A DNA stretch of 64,000 nucleotides from Citrobacter amalonaticus (GTDB taxonomy: Bacteria; Pseudomonadota; Gammaproteobacteria; Enterobacterales; Enterobacteriaceae), in NCBI RefSeq assembly GCF_018252635.1, contig NZ_JAGTXM010000005.1, forward strand, positions 1 through 64,000. Direction: 5' to 3'. Each line of letters starts with the position of its first letter. The first letter of the stretch is position 1. The position numbers and the translations under genes were made by a program. The notes under the pieces were generated by a model. That model saw nothing but the letters and a program-made list of their open reading frames with translations, was not told the DNA's origin and ran no database searches. Below are positions 21,840-37,945 of the stretch, one piece after another.

Positions 21840-23381
21840 ATGCAACTGAATTCCACCGAAATCAGCGAACTGATCAAGCAGCGCATTGCTCAGTTCAATG
21901 TTGTGAGTGAAGCTCATAACGAAGGTACTATTGTTTCTGTAAGTGACGGTGTTATCCGCATTCACGGCCTGGCCGATTGTATGCAGGGTGAGATGATTTC
22001 CCTGCCGGGTAACCGTTACGCTATCGCACTGAACCTGGAGCGTGACTCCGTGGGGGCAGTGGTGATGGGTCCATACGCTGACCTCGCCGAAGGTATGAAG
22101 GTTAAGTGTACGGGGCGTATTCTGGAAGTTCCGGTTGGCCGTGGCCTGCTGGGCCGTGTGGTTAACACGCTGGGTTTCCCGATTGATGGTAAAGGTCCGG
22201 TTGATAACGATGGCTTCTCGCCAATCGAAGTTATCGCGCCGGGCGTAATCGAACGTCAGTCCGTCGATCAGCCGGTGCAGACCGGTTATAAATCCGTTGA
22301 TGCCATGATCCCAATCGGTCGTGGTCAGCGTGAATTGATCATCGGTGACCGTCAGACCGGTAAAACTGCGATGGCAATCGATGCCATCATCAACCAGCGT
22401 GACTCCGGCATCAAATGTGTGTACGTGGCTATCGGCCAGAAAGCGTCCACCATTTCTAACGTGGTTCGTAAACTGGAAGAACATGGCGCACTTGCCAACA
22501 CCATCGTTGTTGTGGCGACCGCGTCTGAATCTGCTGCACTGCAATACCTGGCACCGTATGCCGGTTGCGCAATGGGCGAATACTTCCGTGACCGCGGTGA
22601 AGATGCGCTGATTGTTTATGATGACCTGTCTAAACAGGCCGTTGCTTACCGTCAGGTTTCCCTGCTGCTCCGTCGTCCGCCAGGACGTGAAGCATTCCCG
22701 GGCGACGTGTTCTACCTCCACTCTCGTCTGCTGGAGCGCGCATCCCGCGTTAATGCGGAATACGTTGAGAACTTCACCAAGGGTGAAGTGAAAGGTAAAA
22801 CCGGTTCCCTGACCGCTCTGCCGATTATCGAAACCCAGGCGGGTGACGTTTCTGCGTTCGTTCCGACCAACGTAATTTCTATTACCGATGGTCAGATCTT
22901 CCTGGAAACCAACCTGTTCAACTCCGGTATTCGTCCGGCAGTTAACCCGGGTATCTCCGTATCTCGTGTAGGTGGTGCTGCTCAGACCAAGATCATTAAG
23001 AAACTGTCCGGTGGTATCCGTACTGCGCTGGCACAGTATCGTGAACTGGCTGCGTTCTCTCAGTTCGCATCCGATCTGGACGAAGCAACCCGTAAACAGC
23101 TGAGCCACGGTCAGAAAGTGACCGAGCTGCTGAAGCAGAAACAGTATGCCCCTATGTCTGTCGCACAACAGGGTGTGGTTCTGTTCGCAGCTGAACGCGG
23201 TTATCTCGAAGATGTGGAACTGGCGAAAATCGGTAGCTTCGAAGCCGCTCTGCTGGCTTACGTCGACCGTGACCATGCTCCGCTGATGCAAGAAATCAAC
23301 CAGACTGGTAACTATAACGACGAAATCGAAGGCAAGCTGAAAGCTATCCTCGATTCCTTCAAAGCAACCCAGTCCTGGTAA
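21840..23381 (+). CDS. atpA: ATP synthase F1 subunit alpha
   Basis: Alpha alternates with beta in the F1 hexamer and binds nucleotide at non-catalytic sites. The 513-residue protein has Walker A GDRQTGKT at about 169-176 and the [13 protein letters not shown] signature. It starts 12 bp after atpH. Confidence 0.99.
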   Translation: MQLNSTEISELIKQRIAQFNVVSEAHNEGTIVSVSDGVIRIHGLADCMQGEMISLPGNRYAIALNLERDSVGAVVMGPYADLAEGMKVKCTGRILEVPVGRGLLGRVVNTLGFPIDGKGPVDNDGFSPIEVIAPGVIERQSVDQPVQTGYKSVDAMIPIGRGQRELIIGDRQTGKTAMAIDAIINQRDSGIKCVYVAIGQKASTISNVVRKLEEHGALANTIVVVATASESAALQYLAPYAGCAMGEYFRDRGEDALIVYDDLSKQAVAYRQVSLLLRRPPGREAFPGDVFYLHSRLLERASRVNAEYVENFTKGEVKGKTGSLTALPIIETQAGDVSAFVPTNVISITDGQIFLETNLFNSGIRPAVNPGISVSRVGGAAQTKIIKKLSGGIRTALAQYRELAAFSQFASDLDEATRKQLSHGQKVTELLKQKQYAPMSVAQQGVVLFAAERGYLEDVELAKIGSFEAALLAYVDRDHAPLMQEINQTGNYNDEIEGKLKAILDSFKATQSW

Positions 23382-23431
23382 CGTCTGGCGGCTTGTCTTA
23401 GGACAGGCCGCAAGGCATTGAGGAGAAGCTC

Positions 23432-25704
<2,273 letters not shown>

Positions 25705-25724
25705 CGCCTTAATCGGAGGGTGAT

Positions 25725-26144
25725 ATGGCAATGACTTACCACCTGGACGTCGTCAGCGCAGAGCAACAAATGTTCTCTGGTCTGGTCGAGAAAATCCAGG
25801 TAACGGGTAGTGAAGGTGAACTGGGTATTTTCCCAGGGCACGCTCCGCTGCTCACCGCCATTAAGCCTGGTATGATCCGCATCGTTAAACAGTTCGGTCA
25901 TGAAGAGTTCATCTACCTGTCTGGAGGCATTCTTGAAGTGCAACCTGGCAGCGTGACCGTACTGGCTGATACCGCGATTCGCGGGCAGGATCTCGATGAA
26001 GCGAGAGCCCTGGAAGCGAAACGTAAGGCTGAAGAGCACATTAAGAGCTCTCATGGTGACGTGGATTACGCTCAGGCATCTGCGGAACTGGCCAAAGCGA
26101 TCGCGAAACTGCGCGTTATCGAGTTGACCAAAAAAGCGATGTAA
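25725..26144 (+). CDS. atpC: ATP synthase F1 subunit epsilon
   Basis: The 139-residue epsilon subunit regulates F1. It has an N-terminal beta-sandwich ([19 protein letters not shown]) and a C-terminal two-helix regulatory arm. It is the last gene of the operon and is followed by a strong terminator. Confidence 0.98.
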   Translation: MAMTYHLDVVSAEQQMFSGLVEKIQVTGSEGELGIFPGHAPLLTAIKPGMIRIVKQFGHEEFIYLSGGILEVQPGSVTVLADTAIRGQDLDEARALEAKRKAEEHIKSSHGDVDYAQASAELAKAIAKLRVIELTKKAM

Positions 26145-26162
26145 CACCGGGTTAAAAAAACG

Positions 26163-26197
26163 AAAACCAGTCTGATTTCAGGCTGGTTTTTTTTTTT
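26163..26197 (+). terminator. Rho-independent terminator of the atp operon
   Basis: The arms AAAACCAGTCTG and CAGGCTGGTTTT form a 12-bp stem with one T-G pair and a 4-nt loop, followed by ten or more T residues. It lies about 20 bp after the atpC stop. Confidence 0.95.
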
Positions 26198-26404
26198 GCC
26201 TGTCATTATTGTGCTTTTACGTGATCTTTCTTTATGGATCAAAAAAAGAGCAAAAACATTAGCCTGCCGCGTTAATCACGAAGTCAGGTGACTTTTCAGA
26301 AGACAAAAGCCGCCTCAATGGACGAAAATGTCTCTATCTTCGTTGAGGAAAACTCGCGATTGTGCGTTTTATCCTCTGCCCATTTCACGATGAAAAAAAT
26401 GTAG

Positions 26405-26458
26405 TATTTTCAAAGTGAAACGGTATAAATTCGTTCTCAAATTACAGTCAGGGCGCGT
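26405..26458 (+). promoter_or_regulatory. glmU promoter region with NagC-like site
   Basis: An imperfect inverted repeat TATTTTCAAAGTGAAAC at 26405-26421 resembles NagC sites and is followed by a -10-like TATAAA (26424-26429). In E. coli glmUS is activated by NagC from this position; the site call here rests on position and similarity. The gap 26198-26404 shows no gene and may hold an upstream NagC site I cannot place. Confidence 0.5.
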
Positions 26459-27829
26459 ATGTTGAATAAAGCGATGAGCGTTGTGATCCTTGCTGCAGGC
26501 AAAGGCACACGTATGTATTCCGATCTTCCAAAAGTGCTGCATACCCTTGCCGGGAAATCGATGGTTCAGCATGTCATTGATGTAGCTAATGAATTAGGCT
26601 CATCTCAGGTTCATCTGGTCTATGGCCACGGCGGCGATCTGCTAAAAGAAAGCCTGAAAGAAGACAACCTGAACTGGGTGTTGCAGGCAGAGCAGTTGGG
26701 CACCGGCCACGCTATGCAGCAGGCCGCCCCATTCTTTGGCGATGATGAAGACATTTTAATGCTCTACGGCGATGTCCCGCTGATCTCGATTGCGACTCTA
26801 CAGCGCCTGCGCGATGCCAAACCCCAGGGGGGGATTGGTCTGCTCACGGTTAAGCTGGACGATCCGAGCGGCTATGGACGTATCACGCGTGAAAACGGCA
26901 AAGTAACCGGTATTGTTGAGCATAAAGATGCCAGCGACGAACAGCGTCAGATCCAGGAAATCAACACCGGGATCCTGATTGCAAACGGTGCGGACATGAA
27001 GCGCTGGTTGTCTAAACTGACCAATAACAATGCACAGGGTGAATACTACATCACCGACATCATTGCGCTGGCTTATCAGGAAGGTCGTGAAATCGCGGCC
27101 GTTCATCCCGATCGTCTGAGCGAAGTCGAAGGCGTAAACAACCGCCTGCAACTTTCCCGTCTGGAACGCGTTTACCAGTCCGAGCAGGCAGAAAAACTGC
27201 TGCTGGCGGGCGTAATGTTGCGCGATCCGGCGCGTTTTGACCTGCGCGGTACGCTCGTTCATGGGCGAGATGTTGAAATTGATACTAACGTTATCATCGA
27301 AGGTCACGTCACGTTGGGCCATCGTGTGAAGATTGGCGCCGGGTGTGTCATAAAAAATAGCGTTATTGGGGATGACTGTGAAATCAGCCCGTACAGCGTA
27401 GTGGAAGATGCCCATCTGGACGCGGCCTGCACCATTGGACCTTTCGCTCGTCTGCGCCCTGGTGCTGAGCTGTTAGCAGGTGCTCACGTTGGCAACTTCG
27501 TTGAGATGAAGAAAGCGCGTCTCGGCAAAGGCTCAAAAGCCGGTCATCTGACCTATCTGGGCGATGCGGAAATTGGCGATAACGTGAACATTGGCGCAGG
27601 GACGATTACCTGCAACTACGACGGCGCGAACAAGTTTAAAACCATTATTGGCGACGATGTGTTTGTCGGCTCCGATACTCAACTGGTGGCGCCGGTGACC
27701 GTCGGTAATGGTGCGACCATTGCTGCCGGAACGACAGTGACGCGCGATGTCGCCGAGAATGAGCTGGTGTTAAGCCGCGTTCCGCAGGTAAGCAAGCAGG
27801 GCTGGAAACGCCCGGTGAAGAAAAAGTAA
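26459..27829 (+). CDS. glmU: Bifunctional UDP-GlcNAc pyrophosphorylase / GlcN-1-P acetyltransferase
   Basis: GlmU acetylates glucosamine-1-phosphate and then joins it to UTP, giving UDP-GlcNAc for peptidoglycan and LPS. The N-terminal uridylyltransferase has LAAGKGTRM at about 11-19; the C-terminal half is a left-handed beta-helix of hexapeptide repeats with the acetyltransferase residues in the [16 protein letters not shown] region. Length is 456, equal to E. coli. It is cotranscribed with glmS across a repeat-rich 340-bp spacer. Confidence 0.98.
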   Translation: MLNKAMSVVILAAGKGTRMYSDLPKVLHTLAGKSMVQHVIDVANELGSSQVHLVYGHGGDLLKESLKEDNLNWVLQAEQLGTGHAMQQAAPFFGDDEDILMLYGDVPLISIATLQRLRDAKPQGGIGLLTVKLDDPSGYGRITRENGKVTGIVEHKDASDEQRQIQEINTGILIANGADMKRWLSKLTNNNAQGEYYITDIIALAYQEGREIAAVHPDRLSEVEGVNNRLQLSRLERVYQSEQAEKLLLAGVMLRDPARFDLRGTLVHGRDVEIDTNVIIEGHVTLGHRVKIGAGCVIKNSVIGDDCEISPYSVVEDAHLDAACTIGPFARLRPGAELLAGAHVGNFVEMKKARLGKGSKAGHLTYLGDAEIGDNVNIGAGTITCNYDGANKFKTIIGDDVFVGSDTQLVAPVTVGNGATIAAGTTVTRDVAENELVLSRVPQVSKQGWKRPVKKK

Positions 27830-27835
27830 CAATAA

Positions 27836-27892
27836 GGCGGGTAACCCGCCCTACGATTGAGTAGGCCTGATAAGGCGTAGCCGTCATCAGGC
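27836..27892. repeat. REP-type unit between glmU and glmS
   Basis: A short hairpin GGCGGG/CCCGCC (27836-27850) is followed by a full REP at 27861-27892 (arms GCCTGAT and ATCAGGC). A further stem GGAGATA/TATCTCC follows at 27904-27923. Confidence 0.8.
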
Positions 27893-28001
27893 AAACCCGG
27901 GGAGGAGATAAATATATATCTCCCCCTACAAGCAGTACCTATAACAATAACCCCACTCTCTACAAGGCTCGGGGCGCCCGAAAATACGGGCATTACCCAA
28001 A

Positions 28002-28112
28002 GTATTTCGCGCTGTAGCAAGGCGGCAAACTTGGGAATCGACGGGAGCTTACTAAAGTAAGTGACCGTAGTGAACAAGTGTAGCCAACGCAGCTACGGAG
28101 GGAAAGACGAAG
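28002..28112 (-). repeat. Diverged ERIC element between glmU and glmS
   Basis: The segment contains the ERIC landmarks GCAAGGCGGCAA, GGGAGCTTAC, AAGTAAGTGACC and AGCCAACGCAG in order. Both outer ends are degraded compared with the copies at 31.4 and 58.4 kb, and it is in the opposite orientation to them. It ends immediately before the conserved glmS leader. Confidence 0.8.
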
Positions 28113-28169
28113 GGGAAACAGGTCGAAAGACAACGACAGGCATAATGCCTTGATTCGGAATAAAAAACT
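28113..28169 (+). promoter_or_regulatory. glmS 5' leader, likely GlmZ small-RNA target
   Basis: A stem AGGCAT/ATGCCT at 28138-28150 precedes the ribosome site GGA at 28157-28159. In E. coli the sRNA GlmZ pairs in this leader to open the glmS ribosome site. The leader is similar to E. coli as I remember it; pairing itself cannot be tested without the sRNA sequence. Confidence 0.55.
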
Positions 28170-29999
28170 ATGTGTGGAATTGTTGGCGCTATCGCGCAAC
28201 GTGATGTAGCTGAAATCCTTCTTGAAGGTTTACGTCGACTGGAATACCGCGGTTACGACTCTGCAGGTCTGGCCGTGGTGGATGCTGAAGGTCATATGAC
28301 CCGTCTGCGTCGTCTGGGTAAAGTACAGATGCTGTCTCAGGCGGCAGAAGAACATCCGTTGCAAGGCGGCACCGGTATTGCTCACACCCGTTGGGCAACG
28401 CATGGCGAACCTTCGGAAGCAAACGCGCATCCGCATGTTTCTGAGCACATTGTGGTGGTGCATAACGGCATCATCGAAAACCATGAACCGCTGCGTGAAG
28501 AGCTGAAAGCGCGCGGCTATACCTTTGTTTCAGAAACCGATACCGAAGTGATTGCTCACTTAGTGCACTGGGAGCTGAAACAGGGGGGTACGTTACGTGA
28601 TGCCGTGCTGCGCACCATCCCGCAGCTGCGCGGCGCGTACGGTACGGTCATTATGGATACCCGTCATCCGGATACACTGCTGGCTGCGCGTTCAGGTAGC
28701 CCATTGGTTATCGGTCTGGGGATGGGGGAAAACTTTATCGCCTCCGATCAGCTGGCGCTGTTGCCGGTGACCCGTCGCTTTATCTTCCTGGAAGAAGGTG
28801 ATATTGCGGAAGTGACCCGTCGTTCCGTCGCGATTTTTGATAAGACTGGCGCGGACGTGAAGCGTCAGGATATCGAATCTAATCTGCAATATGACGCGGG
28901 TGATAAAGGTATCTATCGCCACTACATGCAGAAAGAGATCTACGAACAGCCAAACGCGATTAAAAACACTTTGACCGGGCGCATCAGCCACGGCGAAGTG
29001 GATTTAAGCGAGCTCGGACCAAAAGCTAATGAGCTGTTGTCGCAGGTTGAGCATATCCAGATCATTGCGTGTGGCACGTCCTACAACTCCGGGATGGTTT
29101 CTCGCTACTGGTTTGAATCTTTGGCCGGTATTCCGTGCGATGTCGAAATCGCTTCTGAATTCCGCTACCGCAAATCAGCAGTGCGCCGTAACAGCCTGAT
29201 GATCACCCTGTCTCAGTCGGGCGAAACGGCAGATACGCTGGCAGGCCTGCGTTTGTCGAAAGAACTGGGCTATTTGGGTTCACTCGCCATCTGTAACGTT
29301 CCGGGGTCTTCTCTGGTGCGTGAATCGGATCTGGCGATGATGACCAATGCCGGCACGGAAATCGGCGTGGCGTCGACGAAAGCGTTTACCACTCAGTTAA
29401 CCGTTCTGCTGATGCTGGTGGCGAAACTGGCGCGTCTGAAAGGTCTGGATGCGTCCATTGAGCATGACATCGTTCATGGCCTGCAGGCGTTGCCGAGCCG
29501 TATAGAGCAAATGCTCTCTCAGGACAAACGCATTGAAGCGTTGGCTGAAGATTTCTCTGACAAACACCATGCCCTGTTCCTGGGCCGTGGCGATCAGTAT
29601 CCGATCGCTCTCGAAGGTGCACTGAAGCTCAAAGAGATCTCCTACATCCACGCAGAAGCCTATGCGGCAGGTGAACTGAAACACGGCCCGCTGGCGCTGA
29701 TTGATGCCGATATGCCGGTTATCGTTGTGGCGCCAAACAACGAACTGCTGGAAAAACTGAAATCCAACATTGAAGAAGTGCGCGCCCGTGGTGGTCAGCT
29801 GTATGTCTTCGCCGATCAGGACGCCGGTTTTGTCAGCAGCGATAACATGCACATCATTGAGATGCCGCATGTGGAAGAGGTGATTGCGCCGATCTTCTAT
29901 ACCGTGCCCTTGCAACTGCTGGCCTATCACGTGGCGCTGATTAAAGGCACCGATGTGGATCAACCGCGTAACCTGGCAAAATCGGTTACCGTTGAGTAA
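28170..29999 (+). CDS. glmS: Glutamine--fructose-6-phosphate aminotransferase
   Basis: GlmS makes glucosamine-6-phosphate from fructose-6-phosphate and glutamine, the entry to amino-sugar synthesis. The 609-residue protein starts MCGIVGAIA, with Cys2 (Cys1 after Met removal) as the glutaminase nucleophile, followed by two SIS sugar-isomerase domains ([28 protein letters not shown]) and the C-terminal [11 protein letters not shown]. It is followed by a terminator. Confidence 0.98.
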   Translation: MCGIVGAIAQRDVAEILLEGLRRLEYRGYDSAGLAVVDAEGHMTRLRRLGKVQMLSQAAEEHPLQGGTGIAHTRWATHGEPSEANAHPHVSEHIVVVHNGIIENHEPLREELKARGYTFVSETDTEVIAHLVHWELKQGGTLRDAVLRTIPQLRGAYGTVIMDTRHPDTLLAARSGSPLVIGLGMGENFIASDQLALLPVTRRFIFLEEGDIAEVTRRSVAIFDKTGADVKRQDIESNLQYDAGDKGIYRHYMQKEIYEQPNAIKNTLTGRISHGEVDLSELGPKANELLSQVEHIQIIACGTSYNSGMVSRYWFESLAGIPCDVEIASEFRYRKSAVRRNSLMITLSQSGETADTLAGLRLSKELGYLGSLAICNVPGSSLVRESDLAMMTNAGTEIGVASTKAFTTQLTVLLMLVAKLARLKGLDASIEHDIVHGLQALPSRIEQMLSQDKRIEALAEDFSDKHHALFLGRGDQYPIALEGALKLKEISYIHAEAYAAGELKHGPLALIDADMPVIVVAPNNELLEKLKSNIEEVRARGGQLYVFADQDAGFVSSDNMHIIEMPHVEEVIAPIFYTVPLQLLAYHVALIKGTDVDQPRNLAKSVTVE

Positions 30000-30008
30000 A
30001 ACGTTCAT

Positions 30009-30033
30009 GCCCTGCGAAAGCGGGGCATTTTTT
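30009..30033 (+). terminator. glmS terminator
   Basis: The stem GCCCTGC / GCGGGGC with a GAAA loop is followed by a run of T residues, ten bases after the glmS stop. Confidence 0.92.
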
Positions 30034-30160
30034 CACTTCTGCGCTGTTTTTAATCAATTCTCCCGCCGTTTTAATGTGACAAATCGTCATCTTCAGCTAC
30101 TTTTTTCAGTGTCACAAAAAGAAAATTTTCCTGAAAAGCCATTGTCATATATTTGGTTAA

Positions 30161-31357
<1,197 letters not shown>

Positions 31358-31483
31358 ATACCCGTCATACTTCGAGCCGCAGCTGTGTTGGCTGCGTTTG
31401 TTCACCCCAGTCACATAGTGAATCTATGCTCCTGGGGATTCACAAGCTTGCCGCCTTGCTGCAACTCGAATTATTTAGGGTAT
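31358..31483 (+). repeat. ERIC element between pstS and pstC
   Basis: This 126-bp element begins directly after the pstS TAA, with terminal inverted repeats ATACCC/GGGTAT. It carries the ERIC core CACCCCAGTCAC ... GCTCCTGGGGATTCAC, CTTGCCGCCTTGCTGCAA and TCGAATTATTTA. It is transcribed as part of the pst mRNA. Confidence 0.92.
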
Positions 31484-31495
31484 GGCATTACGTTA

Positions 31496-31529
31496 GCCAG
31501 GAAGCGCGATAAAATGCGCGCTTCCTGGC
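31496..31529 (+). repeat. Long hairpin in the pstS-pstC spacer
   Basis: The perfect 13-bp arms GCCAGGAAGCGCG and CGCGCTTCCTGGC flank an 8-nt loop, about 20 bp before pstC. It has no T-run and probably limits decay or read-through so that PstS is made in excess over the permease. Confidence 0.8.
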
Positions 31530-31546
31530 CCAAACTTAAAGAGTGA

Positions 31547-34268
<2,722 letters not shown>

Positions 34269-34292
34269 TATGCCCGGGCATCTGGAGAAATG

Positions 34293-35018
34293 ATGGACAA
34301 TTTAAACCTTAATAAACACATTTCCGGTCAGTTCAACGCCGAACTGGAAAGCATCCGCACTCAGGTAATGACGATGGGCGGCATGGTCGAGCAGCAGCTT
34401 TCTGATGCCATCACCGCGATGCACAATCAGGACAGCGAACTGGCGAAGCGCGTTATTGAAGGCGATAAGCACGTCAACATGATGGAAGTGGCGATTGATG
34501 AAGCCTGTGTCCGCATCATCGCCAAGCGCCAGCCGACGGCGAGCGACCTGCGTCTGGTGATGGCGATCATCAAAACCATCGCCGAGCTGGAACGTATTGG
34601 CGACGTGGCGGATAAAATCTGTCGTACCGCGCTGGAGAAATTTTCCCAGCAGCACCAGCCGCTGCTGGTAAGCCTGGAATCACTCGGACGCCACACCGTA
34701 CAGATGCTGCATGACGTGCTGGATGCGTTTGCGCGGATGGATCTGGATGAAGCGGTGCGTATCTACCGTGAAGACAAGAAAGTGGACCAGGAATACGAAG
34801 GGATCGTGCGTCAGTTGATGACCTACATGATGGAAGATTCGCGTACGATTCCCAGCGTGCTGACCGCGTTGTTCTGCGCGCGCTCTATCGAGCGTATCGG
34901 CGACCGCTGCCAGAATATCTGTGAATACATCTTCTACTTCGTGAAGGGACAGGACTTCCGTCACGTGGGCGGCGATGAACTGGATAAGCTGCTGGCGGGA
35001 AAAGATCCGAAAGAGTAA
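34293..35018 (+). CDS. phoU: Phosphate signalling regulator PhoU
   Basis: PhoU is a two-repeat three-helix-bundle protein that binds metal and passes the PstSCAB state to PhoR, keeping the Pho regulon off when phosphate is plentiful. Two E-x-x-x-D-type repeats are visible ([17 protein letters not shown] and [17 protein letters not shown]). Two ATGs are adjacent; the second, 34293, has better spacing from GGAG and gives the usual 241 residues. Confidence 0.97.
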   Translation: MDNLNLNKHISGQFNAELESIRTQVMTMGGMVEQQLSDAITAMHNQDSELAKRVIEGDKHVNMMEVAIDEACVRIIAKRQPTASDLRLVMAIIKTIAELERIGDVADKICRTALEKFSQQHQPLLVSLESLGRHTVQMLHDVLDAFARMDLDEAVRIYREDKKVDQEYEGIVRQLMTYMMEDSRTIPSVLTALFCARSIERIGDRCQNICEYIFYFVKGQDFRHVGGDELDKLLAGKDPKE

Positions 35019-35025
35019 TTTTTTT

Positions 35026-35107
35026 GGCGGGTGGCGCTTTGCTTACCCGCCCTACAAAACCATGGATCCTGTAGGCCGGATAAGCGCGTGCGCCATCCGG
35101 CTTTTTT
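35026..35107. terminator. Hairpin plus REP at the phoU-yieH junction
   Basis: The first stem pairs GGCGGGT (35026-35032) with ACCCGCC (35045-35051). The second is a REP, GCCGGAT/ATCCGGC (35075-35101), followed by TTTTTT, and can end phoU transcription. The yieH stop lies just beyond on the opposite strand. Confidence 0.8.
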
Positions 35108-35108
35108 A

Positions 35109-35774
35109 TTATCGCGTAATATTCCACCCACGCGCTTTCCACAATGCCGGCAACTGCGCCAGATCGGTAAAAGTCGTCACTTTGGGATGGTCGATAGGCT
35201 TGTTGTGTGGATCGGCACAGAAGTAGAACACTTCCATTCCCGCCTCAATCCCCGACTGCGCGCCTGCAGAAGAATCATCTACCAGAATGCAGTTCTGCGC
35301 GTTCACGTTCATCGCTTTTGCCGCGTGGAACATCAGCGCCGGATCGGGCTTCCAGCGCTGAATATCGTAGCCGCTGTACAGTTTGTCCGGGAAATGATGC
35401 AGCATGCCCAGTTTTCCCAGTGAGTGCTGCATTTTACTGACCGGACCGTTAGAAACCACGCACATCGGCACCGTCATACTGTCCAGCAATGCATTCGCAC
35501 CAGGGATCACTTCCAGTTCCGAGTCGAACAGGCGTGCGACCTCGGCGCGGTAGACGGGTTCTAAGTCAGCTTTGGCCAACGTCACCCCATGCTCCTCATT
35601 AATGATATCAATGATTTCGTAGAGCTTTACGCCCTTAAAGCGTTTAAAAGTGTCTTCGAGATCGAGGGTGATACCGAATTCCTGGAACATTGCGACATAC
35701 GCACGGGAACAGATCACTTCACTGTCGACCAGCGTACCGTCACAGTCAAAAAATACCGCTTCAATTCCGGACAT
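35109..35774 (-). CDS. yieH: HAD-family 6-phosphogluconate phosphatase YieH
   Basis: YieH is a 221-residue HAD phosphatase of the beta-phosphoglucomutase-like group. Motif I FFDCDGTLVDSE (Asp9/Asp11), motif II VVSNG, and the motif III/IV region KPDPALMF with VDDSSAGAQSG are present. The E. coli enzyme prefers 6-phosphogluconate. It is a single gene, divergent from adeP. Confidence 0.93.
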   Translation of the reverse strand: MSGIEAVFFDCDGTLVDSEVICSRAYVAMFQEFGITLDLEDTFKRFKGVKLYEIIDIINEEHGVTLAKADLEPVYRAEVARLFDSELEVIPGANALLDSMTVPMCVVSNGPVSKMQHSLGKLGMLHHFPDKLYSGYDIQRWKPDPALMFHAAKAMNVNAQNCILVDDSSAGAQSGIEAGMEVFYFCADPHNKPIDHPKVTTFTDLAQLPALWKARGWNITR

Positions 35775-35823
35775 GCCTTTCCCTTTTCACTAGTTTAACG
35801 TTTACGTACTGCCTGATTGTGCA

Positions 35824-35839
35824 ACGCAATCGTTGCCGT
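35824..35839. promoter_or_regulatory. PurR-like operator upstream of adeP
   Basis: ACGCAATCGTTGCCGT matches the PurR palindrome ACGCAAACGTTTGCGT at 13 of 16 positions. It lies 102 bp before the adeP ATG, in the yieH-adeP divergent spacer. In E. coli the adenine permease gene belongs to the PurR regulon, so repression by hypoxanthine- or guanine-bound PurR is expected. Confidence 0.75.
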
Positions 35840-35940
35840 ATAAGTAAAATCAATGAAAAAAACATCGCACAATCACCCCCTATTGTCGCATTTTGGTATA
35901 GGATAGCGACGAATTTTCCCTCCTTGTTTGGAAATTGATA

Positions 35941-37278
35941 ATGAGTCAACAACACACAACCCAGACGTCTGGTCAGGGGATGCTGGAACGCGTGTTCAAA
36001 CTGCGCGAACATGGCACAACGGCACGCACCGAAGTGATCGCCGGTTTCACCACCTTCCTGACGATGGTTTATATCGTTTTTGTTAACCCGCAAATTCTGG
36101 GCGTTGCTGGCATGGATACCAGCGCCGTCTTCGTGACGACCTGTCTGATTGCCGCGTTCGGCAGTATTCTGATGGGGCTGTTCGCTAATCTGCCGGTAGC
36201 GCTGGCGCCTGCAATGGGGCTGAATGCGTTCTTTGCCTTCGTTGTGGTTGGCGCGATGGGCCTGCCGTGGCAGGTCGGTATGGGCGCGATTTTCTGGGGC
36301 GCCGTCGGTCTGCTACTGCTGACTATCTTCCGCGTGCGTTACTGGATGATTGCCAATATCCCGGTCAGTTTGCGTGTGGGGATCACCAGCGGTATCGGTC
36401 TGTTCATCGGCATGATGGGCCTGAAAAACGCAGGCGTCATCGTCGCAAATCCGGAAACCCTGGTCAGCATCGGTAATCTGACCTCCCACAGCGTTTTGCT
36501 GGGCGTGCTCGGTTTCTTCATCATCGCTATCCTAGCGTCACGTAACATTCACGCCGCCGTGCTGGTGTCCATCATCGTCACCACGCTGTTGGGCTGGATG
36601 ATGGGTGATGTGCACTATAACGGCATTGTCTCTGCGCCGCCGAGCGTTTCGTCAGTGATTGGACATGTCGATCTGGCGGGGTCGCTTAACATTGGTTTGG
36701 CGGGGGTGATTTTCTCCTTCATGCTGGTTAACCTGTTTGACTCTTCTGGTACTTTGATCGGCGTGACTGACAAAGCCGGTCTGGCGGATGAAAAAGGTAA
36801 ATTCCCGCGCATGAAGCAGGCGCTGTTTGTTGATAGCGTCTCCTCTGTGACCGGGGCATTTATCGGGACTTCTTCCGTCACTGCCTATATCGAGTCCTCT
36901 TCCGGCGTTTCTGTCGGAGGGCGTACCGGTCTGACCGCTGTGGTTGTAGGTCTGCTGTTCCTGTTAGTGATCTTCCTGTCTCCGCTGGCGGGAATGGTGC
37001 CTGGCTATGCGGCCGCAGGCGCGCTGATTTATGTCGGCGTGTTAATGACGTCCAGTCTGTCTCGCGTGAAGTGGGACGATCTCACTGAATCCGTGCCGGC
37101 GTTTATTACTGCTGTGATGATGCCGTTTAGCTTCTCGATTACCGAAGGGATCGCGCTGGGCTTTATCTCTTACTGTGTGATGAAAATCGGCACCGGTCGT
37201 CTGCGTGATCTGAGCCCGTGCGTCGTTGTTGTGGCGCTGCTGTTTGTGCTGAAGATTGTGTTTATTGACGCGCATTAA
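35941..37278 (+). CDS. adeP: Adenine permease AdeP
   Basis: AdeP (YieG) is a high-affinity adenine:H+ symporter of the NCS2/AzgA-like group in the inner membrane. The 445 residues are hydrophobic with about 12-14 helices and carry family motifs ALAPAMGLNAFFAF and FDSSGTLIGVTDKAG. The ATG at 35941 gives the E. coli length. Confidence 0.96.
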   Translation: MSQQHTTQTSGQGMLERVFKLREHGTTARTEVIAGFTTFLTMVYIVFVNPQILGVAGMDTSAVFVTTCLIAAFGSILMGLFANLPVALAPAMGLNAFFAFVVVGAMGLPWQVGMGAIFWGAVGLLLLTIFRVRYWMIANIPVSLRVGITSGIGLFIGMMGLKNAGVIVANPETLVSIGNLTSHSVLLGVLGFFIIAILASRNIHAAVLVSIIVTTLLGWMMGDVHYNGIVSAPPSVSSVIGHVDLAGSLNIGLAGVIFSFMLVNLFDSSGTLIGVTDKAGLADEKGKFPRMKQALFVDSVSSVTGAFIGTSSVTAYIESSSGVSVGGRTGLTAVVVGLLFLLVIFLSPLAGMVPGYAAAGALIYVGVLMTSSLSRVKWDDLTESVPAFITAVMMPFSFSITEGIALGFISYCVMKIGTGRLRDLSPCVVVVALLFVLKIVFIDAH

Positions 37279-37294
37279 GGTGCGGTTTGTGGTG

Positions 37295-37367
37295 TCAGGT
37301 GGCGCTTCGCTTACCTGATCTACTAAAGAGTGTAGGCCCGGTAAGCGCTAGCGCCACCGGGCTTTTT
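37295..37367. terminator. Terminator and REP between adeP and chrR
   Basis: Two stems, TCAGGT/ACCTGA (37295-37318) and the REP-like GCCCGGT/ACCGGGC (37336-37362), are followed by TTTTT at 37363-37367. They lie between convergent genes and suit termination of adeP. Confidence 0.82.
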
Positions 37368-37368
37368 A

Positions 37369-37935
37369 TTAGGCTTTAACCCGCTGGATATAGTCACCAA
37401 ACGCGGTGAGCTGGCCGGTTAGATGGTCCAGTGTACTCTGGTCAATCACTTCACCCGTTTGCGGGTCTACTTTGTTCTGAATCACGCCGCCCATAAATTC
37501 CGGCTTGTTCATGACCATTGCATCCAGGAAGACCAGGATCTGACGCAAATGATACTGGCAGCGCGCGCCGCCGATTGCGCCCATCGAACTGGTCTGGATC
37601 AGCACCGGTTTGCCGGAAAGCGGCTGATCGGGCAAGCGTGACAGCCAGTCGATAGCGTTTTTCAGGCCACCCGGGACCGAGTAGTTGTATTCCGGCGTAA
37701 CGATAACCACGCCATCGGCCTGGCGGATCTGCTCTGCCAGCGCTTCGACGCTTGCCGGGAACCCCTCTTCCTGTTGCACATCGGCATCATAAAGCGGGAT
37801 ATCACCGATAGACGGTAACGCACTCACTTCCATACCTGCCGGGGCGATTTTCGGCAGCGTACGGGCAACCATACCGTTAAACGAACCTTTGCGCAGGCTT
37901 CCCAGTAATGTAACAACATTCAACGTTTCAGACAT
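37369..37935 (-). CDS. chrR: NAD(P)H-dependent FMN reductase / chromate reductase
   Basis: ChrR (YieF) is a 188-residue flavodoxin-fold quinone and chromate reductase. The FMN phosphate loop LLGSLRKGSFN is near the N terminus and the PEYNYSVPGGLKNAIDWLSR motif typical of this family lies around residue 80. It starts 10 bp after the yieE stop, so the two are probably one transcript. Confidence 0.95.
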   Translation of the reverse strand: MSETLNVVTLLGSLRKGSFNGMVARTLPKIAPAGMEVSALPSIGDIPLYDADVQQEEGFPASVEALAEQIRQADGVVIVTPEYNYSVPGGLKNAIDWLSRLPDQPLSGKPVLIQTSSMGAIGGARCQYHLRQILVFLDAMVMNKPEFMGGVIQNKVDPQTGEVIDQSTLDHLTGQLTAFGDYIQRVKA

Positions 37936-37945
37936 GGTAACTCCA

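Noticed and set aside
21693-23291. A 532-codon open frame antisense to atpH and atpA
   Set aside because: It lies wholly opposite strongly conserved ATP synthase genes. Biased codon use in such genes leaves long open antisense frames, and the translation shows no recognisable domain or ribosome site.
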